A stretch of DNA of 64,000 nucleotides from Arthrobacter sp. ok362 (GCF_900102785.1 NZ_FNGC01000003.1:1-64000); one strand, 5' to 3'. Positions 38,784 to 48,285 are shown, numbered from the stretch's first letter. The notes: generated by a model not told the origin, from the letters alone. Translations and numbers: made by a program.

Positions 38784-39416
38784 TTATTTTTTGACGGCGA
38801 TCAGCAGGCCGTCGCCGGTGGGCAGCATCGCGGAGGCGAGGCGGTCGTCGTCGCGGATGGACTTGCCGATCTGGCGCAGCACCACGGTGGTCGTTTCCCG
38901 GGCGGCCGGATTCGAGACCCGGTCCTTGTCGAGGGCATCGTTGACGATCAGCAGGCCGCCGGACTTGAGCAGCCGCACGGCCTGTTCCACGTAGCTGGGG
39001 TAGCTCGGTTTGTCGGCGTCGATGAACACGAGGTCGTAGGCCCCGTCCGTAAGCCGGGGCAGGACATCGCCGGCCCGGCCCGAAATGGTGCGGGTGCGGT
39101 TGGCGGGGCTGCCTGCTTCGTGGAACGCTTCGCGCGCAGCCTTGAGGTGTTCGACGTCGACGTCGATGGTGGTCAGGACAGCCTGCGGGCCCAGGCCGCG
39201 CAGGATGCACACGCCGGACACTCCTGCGCCGGTGCCGATCTCCACCGCGGTCTGTGCCTTGGACGCTGCCGCCAGCACCGTCAGCACGGCGCCCACGCCG
39301 GGACCGATCGGGGTCACGCCAAGCTCGAAGGACCGTTCGCGCGCGTGCAACAGGACCTCATCCTCGGCAGGCAGATCTTCTGCATAGGACCAGCTCGTGG
39401 ACTTATCGGCGCTCAT
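38784..39416 (-). CDS. SAM-dependent O-methyltransferase
   Basis: A 210-aa class I methyltransferase of the caffeoyl-CoA OMT-like family. SAM site VEIGTGAGVSGVCIL, metal/substrate region LVFIDADKPSYPSYVEQA and NDALDKDRV. It corresponds to Rv1220c, which in M. tuberculosis lies divergent to sigE, as here. Substrate unknown. I see no clear ribosome-binding site or leaderless box. Confidence 0.9.
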   Translation of the reverse strand: MSADKSTSWSYAEDLPAEDEVLLHARERSFELGVTPIGPGVGAVLTVLAAASKAQTAVEIGTGAGVSGVCILRGLGPQAVLTTIDVDVEHLKAAREAFHEAGSPANRTRTISGRAGDVLPRLTDGAYDLVFIDADKPSYPSYVEQAVRLLKSGGLLIVNDALDKDRVSNPAARETTTVVLRQIGKSIRDDDRLASAMLPTGDGLLIAVKK

Positions 39417-39688
39417 GGGATATCGCTTTCTGGGCGGCAGGGGAGTATTCCCTACAGCGTACTGTGTCCGACGGGACGGGACGCGGAGGCGCCAGCCCCG
39501 TGGCCCCGGAGGAGGGGAGCGGTTCCGCCTTCGGCGGAAGACTGCGCTGGATCAGGTAATTCCCAGCTTTTTTTGAAATGATGGGTATCCGCTCATCCGC
39601 GTGGTGATCGGCGTCGAATGAAGGGTGCAGGAACCTGCGCGAGCAGGCACAATTCAGGCGTAGGTACCATCCATGAGGGGAGCGGACG

Positions 39689-40342
39689 ATGTCGGTTCTG
39701 GCACCTGTCCCGGCAACTGAGGCAACTGATTCAACCGGCCAGTCACGGACCGCGGCGGAAGCCGAATGGGTCCGGCCGACTTGGGAGGAAGTGGTGACGA
39801 ACCACTCCGCCAAGGTCTACCGCCTTGCGTACCGGCTGACCGGAAATAAGTACGACGCCGAGGACCTCACCCAGGAGGTGTTCGTCCGGGTCTTCCGTTC
39901 GCTGGAGAACTTCAAGCCGGGCACTCTGGACGGCTGGCTGCACCGGATCACCACCAACCTGTTCCTGGATCAGGCGCGGCGCAAGAGCAGGATCCGTTTT
40001 GACGCCCTGGCCGACGACGCCGAGTCGCGGCTGCCGGGCCGGGAGCCCGGGCCGGAGCAAAGCTTCGAATTCAACAACCTCGACGTCGATGTTCAGGCGG
40101 CGCTCGAGGAACTTCCGCCGGACTTCCGCGCCGCCGTCGTGCTGTGCGACCTTGAGGGGCTGTCCTACGACGAAGTCGCCGCCGCGCTGGACATCAAACT
40201 CGGGACCGTCCGGTCCCGGATTCACCGCGGCCGGACCATGCTGCGTGAAAAGCTCGCGCACCGCGACCCGCGCCCGGCGCAGCCGGCCAAGCAGTCCCTC
40301 AAGCCGAGGCTCAAGATGCCGCGCATCGCCGGCCTCCTCTGA
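39689..40342 (+). CDS. sigE: ECF sigma factor SigE
   Basis: A 217-aa extracytoplasmic-function sigma factor. Region 2: [20 protein letters not shown] and [19 protein letters not shown]. Region 4: [20 protein letters not shown] and [29 protein letters not shown] precedes ATG 39689. The neighbours (methyltransferase divergent, anti-sigma factor 8 bp downstream, tatB next) match the envelope-stress sigE locus of other actinobacteria. GGAACC at about 39630 in its leader could be part of an ECF-type -35, but a matching -10 is not clear. Confidence 0.93.
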   Translation: MSVLAPVPATEATDSTGQSRTAAEAEWVRPTWEEVVTNHSAKVYRLAYRLTGNKYDAEDLTQEVFVRVFRSLENFKPGTLDGWLHRITTNLFLDQARRKSRIRFDALADDAESRLPGREPGPEQSFEFNNLDVDVQAALEELPPDFRAAVVLCDLEGLSYDEVAAALDIKLGTVRSRIHRGRTMLREKLAHRDPRPAQPAKQSLKPRLKMPRIAGLL

Positions 40343-40350
40343 TCCGGTCC

Positions 40351-41757
40351 ATGGGTCTACTGAGACGTTTACTGGGAGGCTCTGGCTGCGGGTCCTGGGG
40401 CAGGACTGGCCGGCCCAGGATCGGTGCCACCCGCAAGTGGGCAGCCGGCCGCCATGATCATGTGGAATCGTGTGCCGAATGCCGTGCCCGGCAACAGCGC
40501 GAGCGCCAGTACCTCGAGAAGCTCCGCGGCGCCGCCGTGCCCGAGGCCAGCAAGGACCTGACCGCACGGCTCTTGGCCCGGACCGGGCAGTTGGCCGCGG
40601 AACGGGCGGCGGCGGAACAGACGGACTCGGCGGACCCGCAACTAACAGCCCCGGAACGGGCAGCCCCGGCCCCGGCGGACCCGCAACTAACAGCCCTGGA
40701 ACGGACAGCCTCGGAACGGACAGCCTCGGAACGGACAGCCTCGGAACGGGCAGCCCCGGAACGGGCAGCCCCGGCGGACACGGCGGCGACGGAGCAGGGC
40801 CGCACTCTTTGGTGGCCGTCAGGGCAGTTCCCCGCAGGACACTCCGTGCCTGATCGGGCAGGGACCATCCGGACGGCAGCCGGTAGCGCTGCCGGGCCCC
40901 CACAGGGCGGCCGCCGCCGCGGCTCCCGCCTGCCAGTGCTGGCAGTCGGAGGGGCCGTCGCCGCCCTGGCCTTCATGACCGGAACCGCGTACGTCATCGG
41001 AGGCGACGACGCGGTCCCCGCCGATGGCGCGGCGGCCTCCGCCCTCACGCAGCCGGGCACCGCCGGGCTGCCCGCCAGCAGTGATGAACCGCTCGGTGCG
41101 GGGGAGCTGTTCGACGCCAACGGACCGGGCAGCCCCGGCGTCCCCGGGGCAGAAGGAACCGAGCCCCGTGTCGCGTTCGGCCTGAGCGGTGAGCCCGACT
41201 TCACCCCTGCTGGGACGCTGAGCACCGGGCAGCTTGCCGCGTTCCGCTCGCAGGGATGGACATGTCCGGAGCTGCACGCCCTCGGATTCCATCTCATGTG
41301 GGCCCGCGCCGGCGTCATCGCCGGGGACGAGGTCCTGGAACTTCGCCTCACGGACGGCCGGCACTTCGCCACGGTCCTCGAGCAGCACGCTGCGACCCGG
41401 GGCCCCGGTATGGCCCCCACACCCGCCCGGACCGAAGCTTCACCTATTAACGTGCTGACCGGCCACGCCGCCGTGGCGGACGGGTTCACCCCGGCCAAAG
41501 CCGGCATACCGTCGGCCGCCCCCGAAACCGGACAGGGCACGCTCTGGGTCAACGCCGCCCCGCCCTACCGTGCCATCTACCAGACCTCCGCGGCCACGTA
41601 CACGTATATTTCGGACCTGCCCGCCGAGCAGGCCGACGACAGCGTTGCCGCCCTCACCCGGGTCAGCAGCGGCACTCCGGTGCAGGCCGCCCGCAACGGA
41701 ATTCCGGAGCGGATCGAGCGTGGACTGAGCCGAATCCTGGAGCTCCTGGCCCCGTGA
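40351..41757 (+). CDS. Anti-sigma factor with ZAS zinc motif and RseB-like sensor domain
   Basis: A 468-aa membrane protein, far longer than M. tuberculosis RseA. The zinc-type anti-sigma motif H37-x3-C41-x2-C44 is in the N-terminal cytoplasmic part. Residues 116-145 are six ERTAS-like pentapeptides. One membrane helix spans about 194-217. The external part (about 230-468) contains GWTCPELHALGFHLMWARAG and LELRLTDGRHFATVLEQHAA, which resembles the C-terminal domain of MucB/RseB proteins. It probably holds SigE inactive and senses envelope state in one chain (inference). Confidence 0.8.
   Translation: MGLLRRLLGGSGCGSWGRTGRPRIGATRKWAAGRHDHVESCAECRARQQRERQYLEKLRGAAVPEASKDLTARLLARTGQLAAERAAAEQTDSADPQLTAPERAAPAPADPQLTALERTASERTASERTASERAAPERAAPADTAATEQGRTLWWPSGQFPAGHSVPDRAGTIRTAAGSAAGPPQGGRRRGSRLPVLAVGGAVAALAFMTGTAYVIGGDDAVPADGAAASALTQPGTAGLPASSDEPLGAGELFDANGPGSPGVPGAEGTEPRVAFGLSGEPDFTPAGTLSTGQLAAFRSQGWTCPELHALGFHLMWARAGVIAGDEVLELRLTDGRHFATVLEQHAATRGPGMAPTPARTEASPINVLTGHAAVADGFTPAKAGIPSAAPETGQGTLWVNAAPPYRAIYQTSAATYTYISDLPAEQADDSVAALTRVSSGTPVQAARNGIPERIERGLSRILELLAP
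40696..40785 (+). repeat. Six 15-bp tandem units inside the anti-sigma gene
   Basis: Units such as CGGAACGGACAGCCT encode LERTA, SERTA, SERTA, SERAA, PERAA and PADTA in frame, forming a linker between the zinc domain and the membrane helix. Confidence 0.8.
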
Positions 41758-41838
41758 GGCAGGGACGGGCCGGACATGGTCGGCAGTCGGCCTTCGCGAA
41801 GTCGTCGCGAGCCTGAACGAGAGGGTAATCTTCCTAAA

Positions 41839-42234
41839 GTGTTTGGAATCAATGGACCGGAGTTTTTACTTCTGCTGATCATCGGCCTTCTGGTGATTGG
41901 TCCCAGCAGGTTGCCCGAATACACCCAGAAACTTGCCAATATTGTCAAGGAAGTGCGCCGGATGGCATCCGGTGCGCGGGAACAGATCAAAGAAGAAGTC
42001 GGCATCGATATCGATGAGGTCGACTGGAAGAAGTACGATCCCCGCCAGTACGATCCCCGCCGGATCATCAAGGAAGCGCTCCTCGAGGATGACACCAAAC
42101 CGGTGGGCACCGGGGCGCCCGTAGCTGTGTCTACGGCCGCGGCCGCAACTGCGGTCGCGGGGCACCGCCCGGCGCGGGTTATCGAGCGCCTCTCCGAGGG
42201 TGAACCGGCACCGTTCGACTCAGAGGCGACCTAG
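41839..42234 (+). CDS. tatB: Twin-arginine translocase subunit TatB
   Basis: A 131-aa membrane protein. A short N-terminal helix (PEFLLLLIIGLLVIGPSRLP) is followed by an amphipathic helix (YTQKLANIVKEVRRMASGAR) and a variable tail, the TatA/B fold. The sigE-rseA-tatB position points to TatB. GTG 41839 gives the family N-terminus (FGINGPEF); the longer frame from 41776 would put charged residues before the helix. A separate htrA, present between rseA and tatB in M. tuberculosis, is missing here. Confidence 0.9.
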   Translation: MFGINGPEFLLLLIIGLLVIGPSRLPEYTQKLANIVKEVRRMASGAREQIKEEVGIDIDEVDWKKYDPRQYDPRRIIKEALLEDDTKPVGTGAPVAVSTAAAATAVAGHRPARVIERLSEGEPAPFDSEAT

Positions 42235-42298
42235 GACTTCCAGGGGCGCCTGGCCCGGTACCGGGCCACGGGCGGCAGCTGCCACCAGTGGGGCACCG

Positions 42299-43441
42299 TC
42301 AGCGCGGCTGCAGGCCCAGCGGCATGCCCTTGAGCCCGCGGGGAACCGAGGCCAGCTTGTCGGCGATTCCCGCCAGGGCCACGGCCGCCGGCGTCTCGGG
42401 ACGGCCCAGCACCAGCGGCACCCCGGAATCCCCTCCCTCACGCAGCAGGACTTCGAGGGGAATCTGGCCCAGCAAGGGCACGTGCTCACCCAGGGTGGCC
42501 GAGAGGCGCTCGGCGAGCACGGGGCCGCCGCCGCTGCCGAACAGTTCCATCCTGCCGCCGTCGGGCATTTCAAGGTAGGACATGTTTTCCACGACACCGG
42601 CCACGGTCTGGCCCGTCTGGGTGGCGATCGCACCGGCGCGCTCGGCAACATCGGCGGCGGCCGCCTGCGGGGTGGTCACGACGAGGATCTGCGCCTTGGG
42701 CAGCAGTTGGGCGACGGAGATCGCGATGTCCCCGGTGCCCGGGGGCAGGTCCAGGAAAAGGGCGTCGAGGTCGCCGAAGTAGACGTCCGTGAGGAATTGC
42801 TCGAGCGCGCGGTGCAGCATCGGGCCGCGCCACGCCACGGGCTGGTTTCCGGTGACGAACATGCCGATGGAGATGACCTTGACCCCGTAGGCCACCGGCG
42901 GCAGGATCATGTCGTCCACCCGTGTGGGGGCCTGCGTGATGCCCATGAGCGCCGGAACGGAGAAGCCGTACACATCCGCGTCCACGATCCCCACACGGAG
43001 GCCCTGGGCAGCCAGGGCACATGCCAGGTTGACTGTCACCGAGGACTTGCCCACGCCGCCCTTGCCGCTCGCGACGGCGTACACCTTGGTCAGCGAGCCC
43101 GGTGCGTTGAACGGGATGCCGCGCTGGCCGCCGGCGCCGCGCAATTGCTCCTTGAGGGCGTCGCGCTGCTGCTGCGTCATGACTTTCAAGTCCACCTCGA
43201 CGCCGGTGACCCCTGGGACGGCGGACAGGGCCGCCTCGGTGTCGGCCGTGATGGTGCCGCGCAACGGGCAGCCCGCGATGGTCAGAAGCACCACGATCCG
43301 CACTCGGCCGCCGTCGGCGATCTCCACGGACTCCACCATGCCGAGTTCGGTGATGGGGCGGCGGAGTTCAGGGTCGATCACGGTGGCAAGTGCGCCGTGC
43401 ACTGCCTGTTCCAGGGAAGTGCGATCCAGCGGGGTGCTCAT
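42299..43441 (-). CDS. mrp: Mrp/NBP35-family Fe-S carrier ATPase
   Basis: A 380-aa P-loop ATPase. An N-terminal MIP18/DUF59 domain (about 8-85, with C58 in IAGCPLRG) is joined to the ATPase domain, which has the deviant Walker A GKGGVGKSS at 126-134. It likely loads Fe-S clusters onto apoproteins. The CPxC motif that in many Mrp proteins holds the bridging cluster is replaced by MSYLEMPDGGRMELFG, without cysteines. It precedes no obvious operon partner; DUF1003 lies just upstream. Confidence 0.9.
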   Translation of the reverse strand: MSTPLDRTSLEQAVHGALATVIDPELRRPITELGMVESVEIADGGRVRIVVLLTIAGCPLRGTITADTEAALSAVPGVTGVEVDLKVMTQQQRDALKEQLRGAGGQRGIPFNAPGSLTKVYAVASGKGGVGKSSVTVNLACALAAQGLRVGIVDADVYGFSVPALMGITQAPTRVDDMILPPVAYGVKVISIGMFVTGNQPVAWRGPMLHRALEQFLTDVYFGDLDALFLDLPPGTGDIAISVAQLLPKAQILVVTTPQAAAADVAERAGAIATQTGQTVAGVVENMSYLEMPDGGRMELFGSGGGPVLAERLSATLGEHVPLLGQIPLEVLLREGGDSGVPLVLGRPETPAAVALAGIADKLASVPRGLKGMPLGLQPR

Positions 43442-43452
43442 GCGGGCGATGC

Positions 43453-44253
43453 TCAGCTTTCGGGGATGGTGCGGTGTGCGGGTAGGCGGGTGGGGTCGTC
43501 AGCGGCCCCAGAGTGGTTCGCCGGCGGTTTCTCCGCAGGGTTCTCCCGCTGGCCGTCCTTCGCAGGGTCTTCCCGCTTGCCGCCGGCCTTGACCCGCGGG
43601 ATCTGCTGGGTCCGGGGGCTCCGCTGCTTGTCGCGCCGCTCCTTCATCTTTTCCTTGGCCTTCTCCCGCGGGGTCTCGTGGACGCCGGCGGAAGGATCGT
43701 GCGTGCGCAGCTCCTCCTGGGCCTCCAACATGTCCTCCAGCAGGCTGCGCAGCTCGGCACGGACGTAGTCGCGGGTGGCGACCTCGCGCAGCGCGATGCG
43801 CAGGGACGCGAGTTCCCGGGTCAGGTATTCGGTGTCGGAGAGATTGCGTTCGGCCCGCTGGCGGTCCTGCTGAAGCGAGACCTTGTCCCGGTCGTCCTGG
43901 CGGTTCTGCGCGAGCAGCAGCAGTGGGGCGGCGTACGAGGCCTGCAGGGACAGCATGAGGGTCAGCAGCGTGAAGCCCAGTGCCCGCGAATCGAACTGCC
44001 ATTCCACCGGAGCCCACGTATTCCAGCCCAGCCAGAAGACGCAGAAGACTGTCATGTAGAGCAGGAACTGGGGCGTGCCCATAAAACGGGCAAACCCTTC
44101 CGTGGCATGGCCGAAGGCGTCCGGGTCGGGACGGAAATTGGGCAGGATGCGCTGCCGGCCGCTCAGAGGCGTGTCGAGGCCGCCGGAGGCCCTGCTGCCA
44201 GGGCGGACATTGGAGGTCCGTGGTGCTGTGGGATCAGCCAATGCGGCCTCCAA
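43453..44253 (-). CDS. DUF1003 membrane protein
   Basis: A 266-aa protein with two membrane helices (QFLLYMTVFCVFWLGWNTWA and ALGFTLLTLMLSLQASYAAP), the DUF1003 core, then coiled coil (DRDKVSLQQDRQRAERNLSD) and a charged C-terminal tail. Function unknown. Its start overlaps the end of the MgtE_N/CBS gene by 20 bp, so the two are probably co-translated. The same pair occurs as Rv1231c-Rv1232c. Confidence 0.87.
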   Translation of the reverse strand: MEAALADPTAPRTSNVRPGSRASGGLDTPLSGRQRILPNFRPDPDAFGHATEGFARFMGTPQFLLYMTVFCVFWLGWNTWAPVEWQFDSRALGFTLLTLMLSLQASYAAPLLLLAQNRQDDRDKVSLQQDRQRAERNLSDTEYLTRELASLRIALREVATRDYVRAELRSLLEDMLEAQEELRTHDPSAGVHETPREKAKEKMKERRDKQRSPRTQQIPRVKAGGKREDPAKDGQRENPAEKPPANHSGAADDPTRLPAHRTIPES

Positions 44254-45517
44254 GCTTCCTTATCGGGGCGTCGTCCTCGTGGGCGCGCCAGTCGTCCGGC
44301 AACAGATGATCAAGCACGTCGTCAACAGTCACCGCCCCCACAAGCCGTCCGTCCTCGTTGACAACAGGGAGGGAGTTGAGGTTGTACGTTGCCAGCGTGC
44401 GGGCGACCTCGCTGATGTGGGCCTGGTCGGAGACCGGTTCCAAGTTCTTGTCCACCAGGTTGCCCAGCGGTTCCGGCGGCGGAAAGCGCAGGAGCTGCTG
44501 GATATGGACGACGCCGAGGAATCGTCCCGTCGGGGTCTCCAGCGGTGGGCGGGCGACGAAGATCGAGGACGCCAGAGCCGGGGAGAGTTCTTCCCGGCGG
44601 ACGTGCGCGAGTGCCTCGGCGACTGTTGCTTCCGGGGGCAGGATCACCGGAACCGGCGTCATGAGCCCGCCGGCGGTGTCCTCGTCGTATTCGAGCAGGC
44701 GGCGGACGTCCTCGGCGCCTTCGGGTTCCATCAGCTGCAGGAGTTCCTCGGCCTGCGCGGTCGGGAGCTCGGCAAGGAGGTCGGCGGCGTCGTCGGGGTC
44801 CATTTCCTCGAGGACGTCGGCGGCGCGGTTGACGTCCAGGGCGGAGAGGATCTCCACCTGGTCGCCTTCCGGCATCTCCTGCAGAACGTCCGCGAGCCGC
44901 TCGTCCTGGAGTTCGCTGGCAACTTCGAAGCGGCGTTTGTCGCTCATTTCCTGAAGGGCTTCGGCGAAGTCGGCCGGCTTGAGGTCCTCGTGCGTGGCCA
45001 CAAACTGGGTGGCGGCCTGCGGCTCGGTCTTGGCGCCCTGCCGGGCATCGGCCCAGTTGATGATCATGGTTTCGTTGCGGCGCAGCCGGCTCAGCGGCGA
45101 GAGGGAGTGGCCTCGGCGGACGAAGAGCTTGCTGACGAACCAGTCGCCGGAGCGGTGCCGGTCCATGGCGATGTCCTCGATGGTCGCATCGCCGCTGCCG
45201 TCCGCGAGGGTCACCCGGCGGTCGAACATTTCCGCCACCACGAGGGTTTCCGCCCCGCGCTGTTCGAAGCGGCGCAGATTCACCAGTCCGGTGCAGATGA
45301 TTTGGGTCTGGTCGATGGACGTAATCCGGGTCATCGGGACGAACACCCGTTTCTTGCCGGGGACCTCGACGACGATGCCCACCACGTGCGGGGCGCCCCT
45401 GGTCCCGCGGGAGAGCACCACGACGTCGCGCAGCCGGCCCAGACGGTCGCCCAATGGGTCGAAGACGTCCAGTCCGAGGAGGCGCGCGACAAACACTCGC
45501 GAAAGATTCGTGCTCAC
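44234..45517 (-). CDS. MgtE N-terminal/CBS domain protein without transport domain
   Basis: A 427-aa soluble protein. A PRC-barrel-like N-terminus (about 5-70), an MgtE_N superhelical domain (about 175-275) and a pair of CBS domains (TPVPVILPPEATVAEALAHV and onward to DGRLVGAVTVDDVLDHLLPD) are visible. The membrane channel of true MgtE is absent, so it is not itself a Mg transporter but may sense Mg or nucleotides for one. TAGCCT lies 6 nt before GTG 45517, so it is likely leaderless. It forms an operon with DUF1003. Confidence 0.88.
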   Translation of the reverse strand: MSTNLSRVFVARLLGLDVFDPLGDRLGRLRDVVVLSRGTRGAPHVVGIVVEVPGKKRVFVPMTRITSIDQTQIICTGLVNLRRFEQRGAETLVVAEMFDRRVTLADGSGDATIEDIAMDRHRSGDWFVSKLFVRRGHSLSPLSRLRRNETMIINWADARQGAKTEPQAATQFVATHEDLKPADFAEALQEMSDKRRFEVASELQDERLADVLQEMPEGDQVEILSALDVNRAADVLEEMDPDDAADLLAELPTAQAEELLQLMEPEGAEDVRRLLEYDEDTAGGLMTPVPVILPPEATVAEALAHVRREELSPALASSIFVARPPLETPTGRFLGVVHIQQLLRFPPPEPLGNLVDKNLEPVSDQAHISEVARTLATYNLNSLPVVNEDGRLVGAVTVDDVLDHLLPDDWRAHEDDAPIRKLGGRIG

Positions 45518-45523
45518 TCTTAC

Positions 45524-45529
45524 AGGCTA
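45524..45529 (-). promoter_or_regulatory. Putative -10 box for leaderless MgtE_N/CBS mRNA
   Basis: TAGCCT on the minus strand, 6 nt before the GTG. Confidence 0.5.
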
Positions 45530-45594
45530 CCGAGTCTGCTCTCTTTTAGCTGAATTTCCAGCCGCACCCCAGCCGGATAGGTGAGAATGGGCTT

Positions 45595-46467
45595 ATGTCA
45601 AACATTTTTGGTGCTCCCAGGGCCGGTGCCCCCGGCTCGGACGAGGCCCGCACCGTCCCGAGAGGCGACGTCGTCGGTTCCTACAACTCCTACCTGGATG
45701 CCCAGAAGGCGGTGGACTATCTGGCTGACCAGCAGTTCCCCGTGCAGATGGTGTCGATCGTGGGCAACGACCTGAAGATGGTGGAGCGGGTAACCGGCAG
45801 GCTGACCTACCCCCGCGTCGCACTCTCCGGCGCCCTCAGCGGCATGTGGTTCGGCCTTTTCGTCGGCGTCATGCTGTCCTTCTTCTCCACGACCCCCGGC
45901 TATTTCTCGATTGTGACGTCAGTGCTGATGGGTGCCGCGTTCTTCATGCTGTTCGGCATCGTCACTTACGCCATGCAGCGCGGCAAGCGTGACTTCACGT
46001 CTACGAGCCAGGTGGTGGCGACCAACTACGACGTCGTGGTCTCCTTCGAGGCCGCCGGCGAAGCGCGGCGACTGCTCCACCAGCTGCCCATGACGCCGCA
46101 TGACGCGTCCGGCGCCGCGGCTGGCGGTTTCGCGCAGCACGACTACCGCCATCAGGAACCGCAGCAGAGCGGGCAGCAGCCCGGCCATGCGCCCGAGCGT
46201 CCCGCAGGCTGGAATGATCCGTACGGCCAGAGGACTCCGGAGGCCGGCAGCGGCCCGGCCGGCCAGTATCAGGACGGCCAGCCCCAGCAGGAGGGCGCCG
46301 CAGGGCCCGCCCCGACGGCGCCCGCCGCGGCAGAGGAGACGGCCCGCCCGGCCGGCCGGGTCTCCGGGGTCAGCTATCCGGACCTCCCGGACGGCCGCCC
46401 GCAGTACGGCGTCAGAGTCACGGAGGGCGACAAGCCCGCGCCGGGCCAGGATGGCCAGCAGCACTGA
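45595..46467 (+). CDS. GSP17M-domain membrane protein
   Basis: A 290-aa protein. The N-terminal general-stress-protein 17M/YflT-like domain (GSYNSYLDAQKAVDYLADQQ, VSIVGNDLKMVERVTGRLTY) precedes two membrane helices (about 82-104 and 107-128). The C-terminal 110 residues are Pro/Gln/Gly-rich and likely disordered. Function unknown; it matches the Rv1233c/Rv1234 neighbourhood. GAGAAT 6 nt before the ATG may be a leaderless -10 box. Confidence 0.82.
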   Translation: MSNIFGAPRAGAPGSDEARTVPRGDVVGSYNSYLDAQKAVDYLADQQFPVQMVSIVGNDLKMVERVTGRLTYPRVALSGALSGMWFGLFVGVMLSFFSTTPGYFSIVTSVLMGAAFFMLFGIVTYAMQRGKRDFTSTSQVVATNYDVVVSFEAAGEARRLLHQLPMTPHDASGAAAGGFAQHDYRHQEPQQSGQQPGHAPERPAGWNDPYGQRTPEAGSGPAGQYQDGQPQQEGAAGPAPTAPAAAEETARPAGRVSGVSYPDLPDGRPQYGVRVTEGDKPAPGQDGQQH

Positions 46468-46491
46468 TTCCAGGCGGCAAAAACAGACAGC

Positions 46492-46528
46492 AGAAAAGGG
46501 AGGGTCCCTGTCGGGCCCTCCCTTTTCT
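46492..46528. terminator. Bidirectional terminator between GSP17M and pepP
   Basis: A perfect 13-bp inverted repeat (AGAAAAGGGAGGG at 46492-46504 with 46516-46528) with A/T-rich outer ends, between convergent genes. Confidence 0.8.
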
Positions 46529-46578
46529 GATCTAAGGCTTTTCGGATCTACGTCCTTCCGATCTGAGCCTCTTCCGGC

Positions 46579-48162
46579 CTACGGCGTCTGGCCGTCGGCC
46601 TCCAGGTAGATGCCCGCCATCCAGGACTCGACGTCGTCCGCCTTGCGCGGCAGTGCAGCGCTGAGGTTGACCGGGCCGCCGGCCGTCATGAGGATGTCGT
46701 CCTCGATCCGGACGCCGATGCCGCGGTATTCCTCGGGGATGCCGATGTCCTCATTCTTGAAGTACAGGCCGGGCTCGATCGTGAACACCATTCCGGGCGT
46801 GAGCACGCCGTCGAGGTAGAGTTCCCGCTTCGCCTGGGCGCAGTCGTGGACGTCGAGGCCGAGGTGGTGGCTGGTGCCGTGCGGCATCCACCGGCGGTGC
46901 TGCTGGCCCTCGGTGCTGATGGCTTCCTCCACGGAGACGGGCAGGAGGCCCCATTCGGCGAGCCGTTCTGCCAGCACGGTGGTGGCTGCCGTGTGGATGT
47001 CCCGGAACTTGGTGCCCGGCTGGGCAGCGGCAAAGCCGGCGTCGGCGGCGTCGAGCACTGCTTCGTAGACCTTGCGCTGGATCTCGGAGAACTTCCCGTT
47101 GGCCGGCAGCGTGCGGGTGACGTCGGCCGTGTATAGGGAGTCGGCCTCGACGCCGGCGTCCAGGAGCAGCAGTTCACCGGCATTGACCTTGCCGGTGTTC
47201 CGGGTCCAGTGCAGCACGGTGGCGTTGTTGCCCGAGGCGGCAATGGTGTCGTAGCCGAGCTCGTTGCCTTCCTCGCGGGCCCGGGCGAAGAATGCCCCTT
47301 CCACCACGCGCTCGCCGCGGTGGTGGGTCAGTGCCCGGGGAAGTGCCTTAACGACCTCCGTGAAGCCTGCCACCGTGGCGGCGACGGCGGTCTTCATCTG
47401 TTCGATTTCCCACTCGTCCTTGAGGAGGCGCAGTTCCGAGAGGGCCTCGGTGAGCTTCTCGTCCAGGGCGTCGAGCACGCTCAGGTCAAGGTTGTCCGGG
47501 TCCTTGGCCGTGTTGTAGCGGGCGGTGTCCACGAGGGCGTCGATGTTGTCGTCGACCTTGCGGACGAGCCTGATGGAGATCCCGCCGATCTCGGGCGCGC
47601 CGACGTTCTTGGTGATGGCGAGTTCGAGTTCGGCGATGTCCGCCGTGGCCAGTCCGAGCTTGGCCTGGAATTCGGCCAGGGTCGGGCGTGCGCCGATCCA
47701 GAACTCCCCGGAGCGGGAGTCGGCGTAGAACTGCTCGGTGTCGCGGCCGGCCAGTGGGCGGAAGTACAAGGTGGCGTGGTGGTTTCCGCCGTCGTCGCCC
47801 GTGCCCTCCGCTACCGGTTCCAGGATCAGGACCGCATCCGGTTCGTGGTCCAGGCCGAGGCCGGTGAGGTGCGCGAAGGCCGAGTGCGGCCGGAAGCGGT
47901 AGTCGCAGTCGTTCGAGCGGACCTTCAGCGGGCCGGCGGGGATGACCAGGCGTTCACCTTTGAACTGGCCTGAGATGGAGCGGCGCCGGGCTGCGGCGTG
48001 GCCGGCGACGGCGTCCCGTTCGGGGAGCTGTTGCGTGGCCGGCGCCCAGTTGCTGGCCATGAAGGCCTTGAAAGCGTCGGAGCTGGGCCGCTGTGAGCGG
48101 TTGTTGACGCGCTCTTCGAGGGGCTGGGAAGCGGAGACTAGGGTGTTATCTGCATCGTTCAC
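46579..48162 (-). CDS. pepP: Xaa-Pro aminopeptidase (aminopeptidase P family)
   Basis: A 527-aa M24 metallopeptidase releasing N-terminal residues before proline. The AMP_N domain covers about 40-190. The catalytic pita-bread domain shows metal ligands in LLLDAGVEADSLYTADVTRT (two Asp), HGTSHHLGLDVHD (His), FTIEPGLYF (Glu) and GVRIEDDI (Glu). It starts at GTG 48162; no ribosome-binding site is obvious. Confidence 0.94.
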   Translation of the reverse strand: MNDADNTLVSASQPLEERVNNRSQRPSSDAFKAFMASNWAPATQQLPERDAVAGHAAARRRSISGQFKGERLVIPAGPLKVRSNDCDYRFRPHSAFAHLTGLGLDHEPDAVLILEPVAEGTGDDGGNHHATLYFRPLAGRDTEQFYADSRSGEFWIGARPTLAEFQAKLGLATADIAELELAITKNVGAPEIGGISIRLVRKVDDNIDALVDTARYNTAKDPDNLDLSVLDALDEKLTEALSELRLLKDEWEIEQMKTAVAATVAGFTEVVKALPRALTHHRGERVVEGAFFARAREEGNELGYDTIAASGNNATVLHWTRNTGKVNAGELLLLDAGVEADSLYTADVTRTLPANGKFSEIQRKVYEAVLDAADAGFAAAQPGTKFRDIHTAATTVLAERLAEWGLLPVSVEEAISTEGQQHRRWMPHGTSHHLGLDVHDCAQAKRELYLDGVLTPGMVFTIEPGLYFKNEDIGIPEEYRGIGVRIEDDILMTAGGPVNLSAALPRKADDVESWMAGIYLEADGQTP

Positions 48163-48273
48163 CGTCCCATAGTCTCACCAGCGCCGCGGCTTAGGCCAAC
48201 GGCGCGCTCGCGCTGCAGGGCCCCTGCAGGGCCCTCGCACGCAGGAGCCGAGGCTTTGGATCCGGCCATCTAC

Positions 48274-48279
48274 TAGGCT
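48274..48279 (+). promoter_or_regulatory. Putative -10 box for leaderless PHP gene
   Basis: TAGGCT, 6 nt before GTG 48286. Confidence 0.5.
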
Positions 48280-48285
48280 GGTGGG

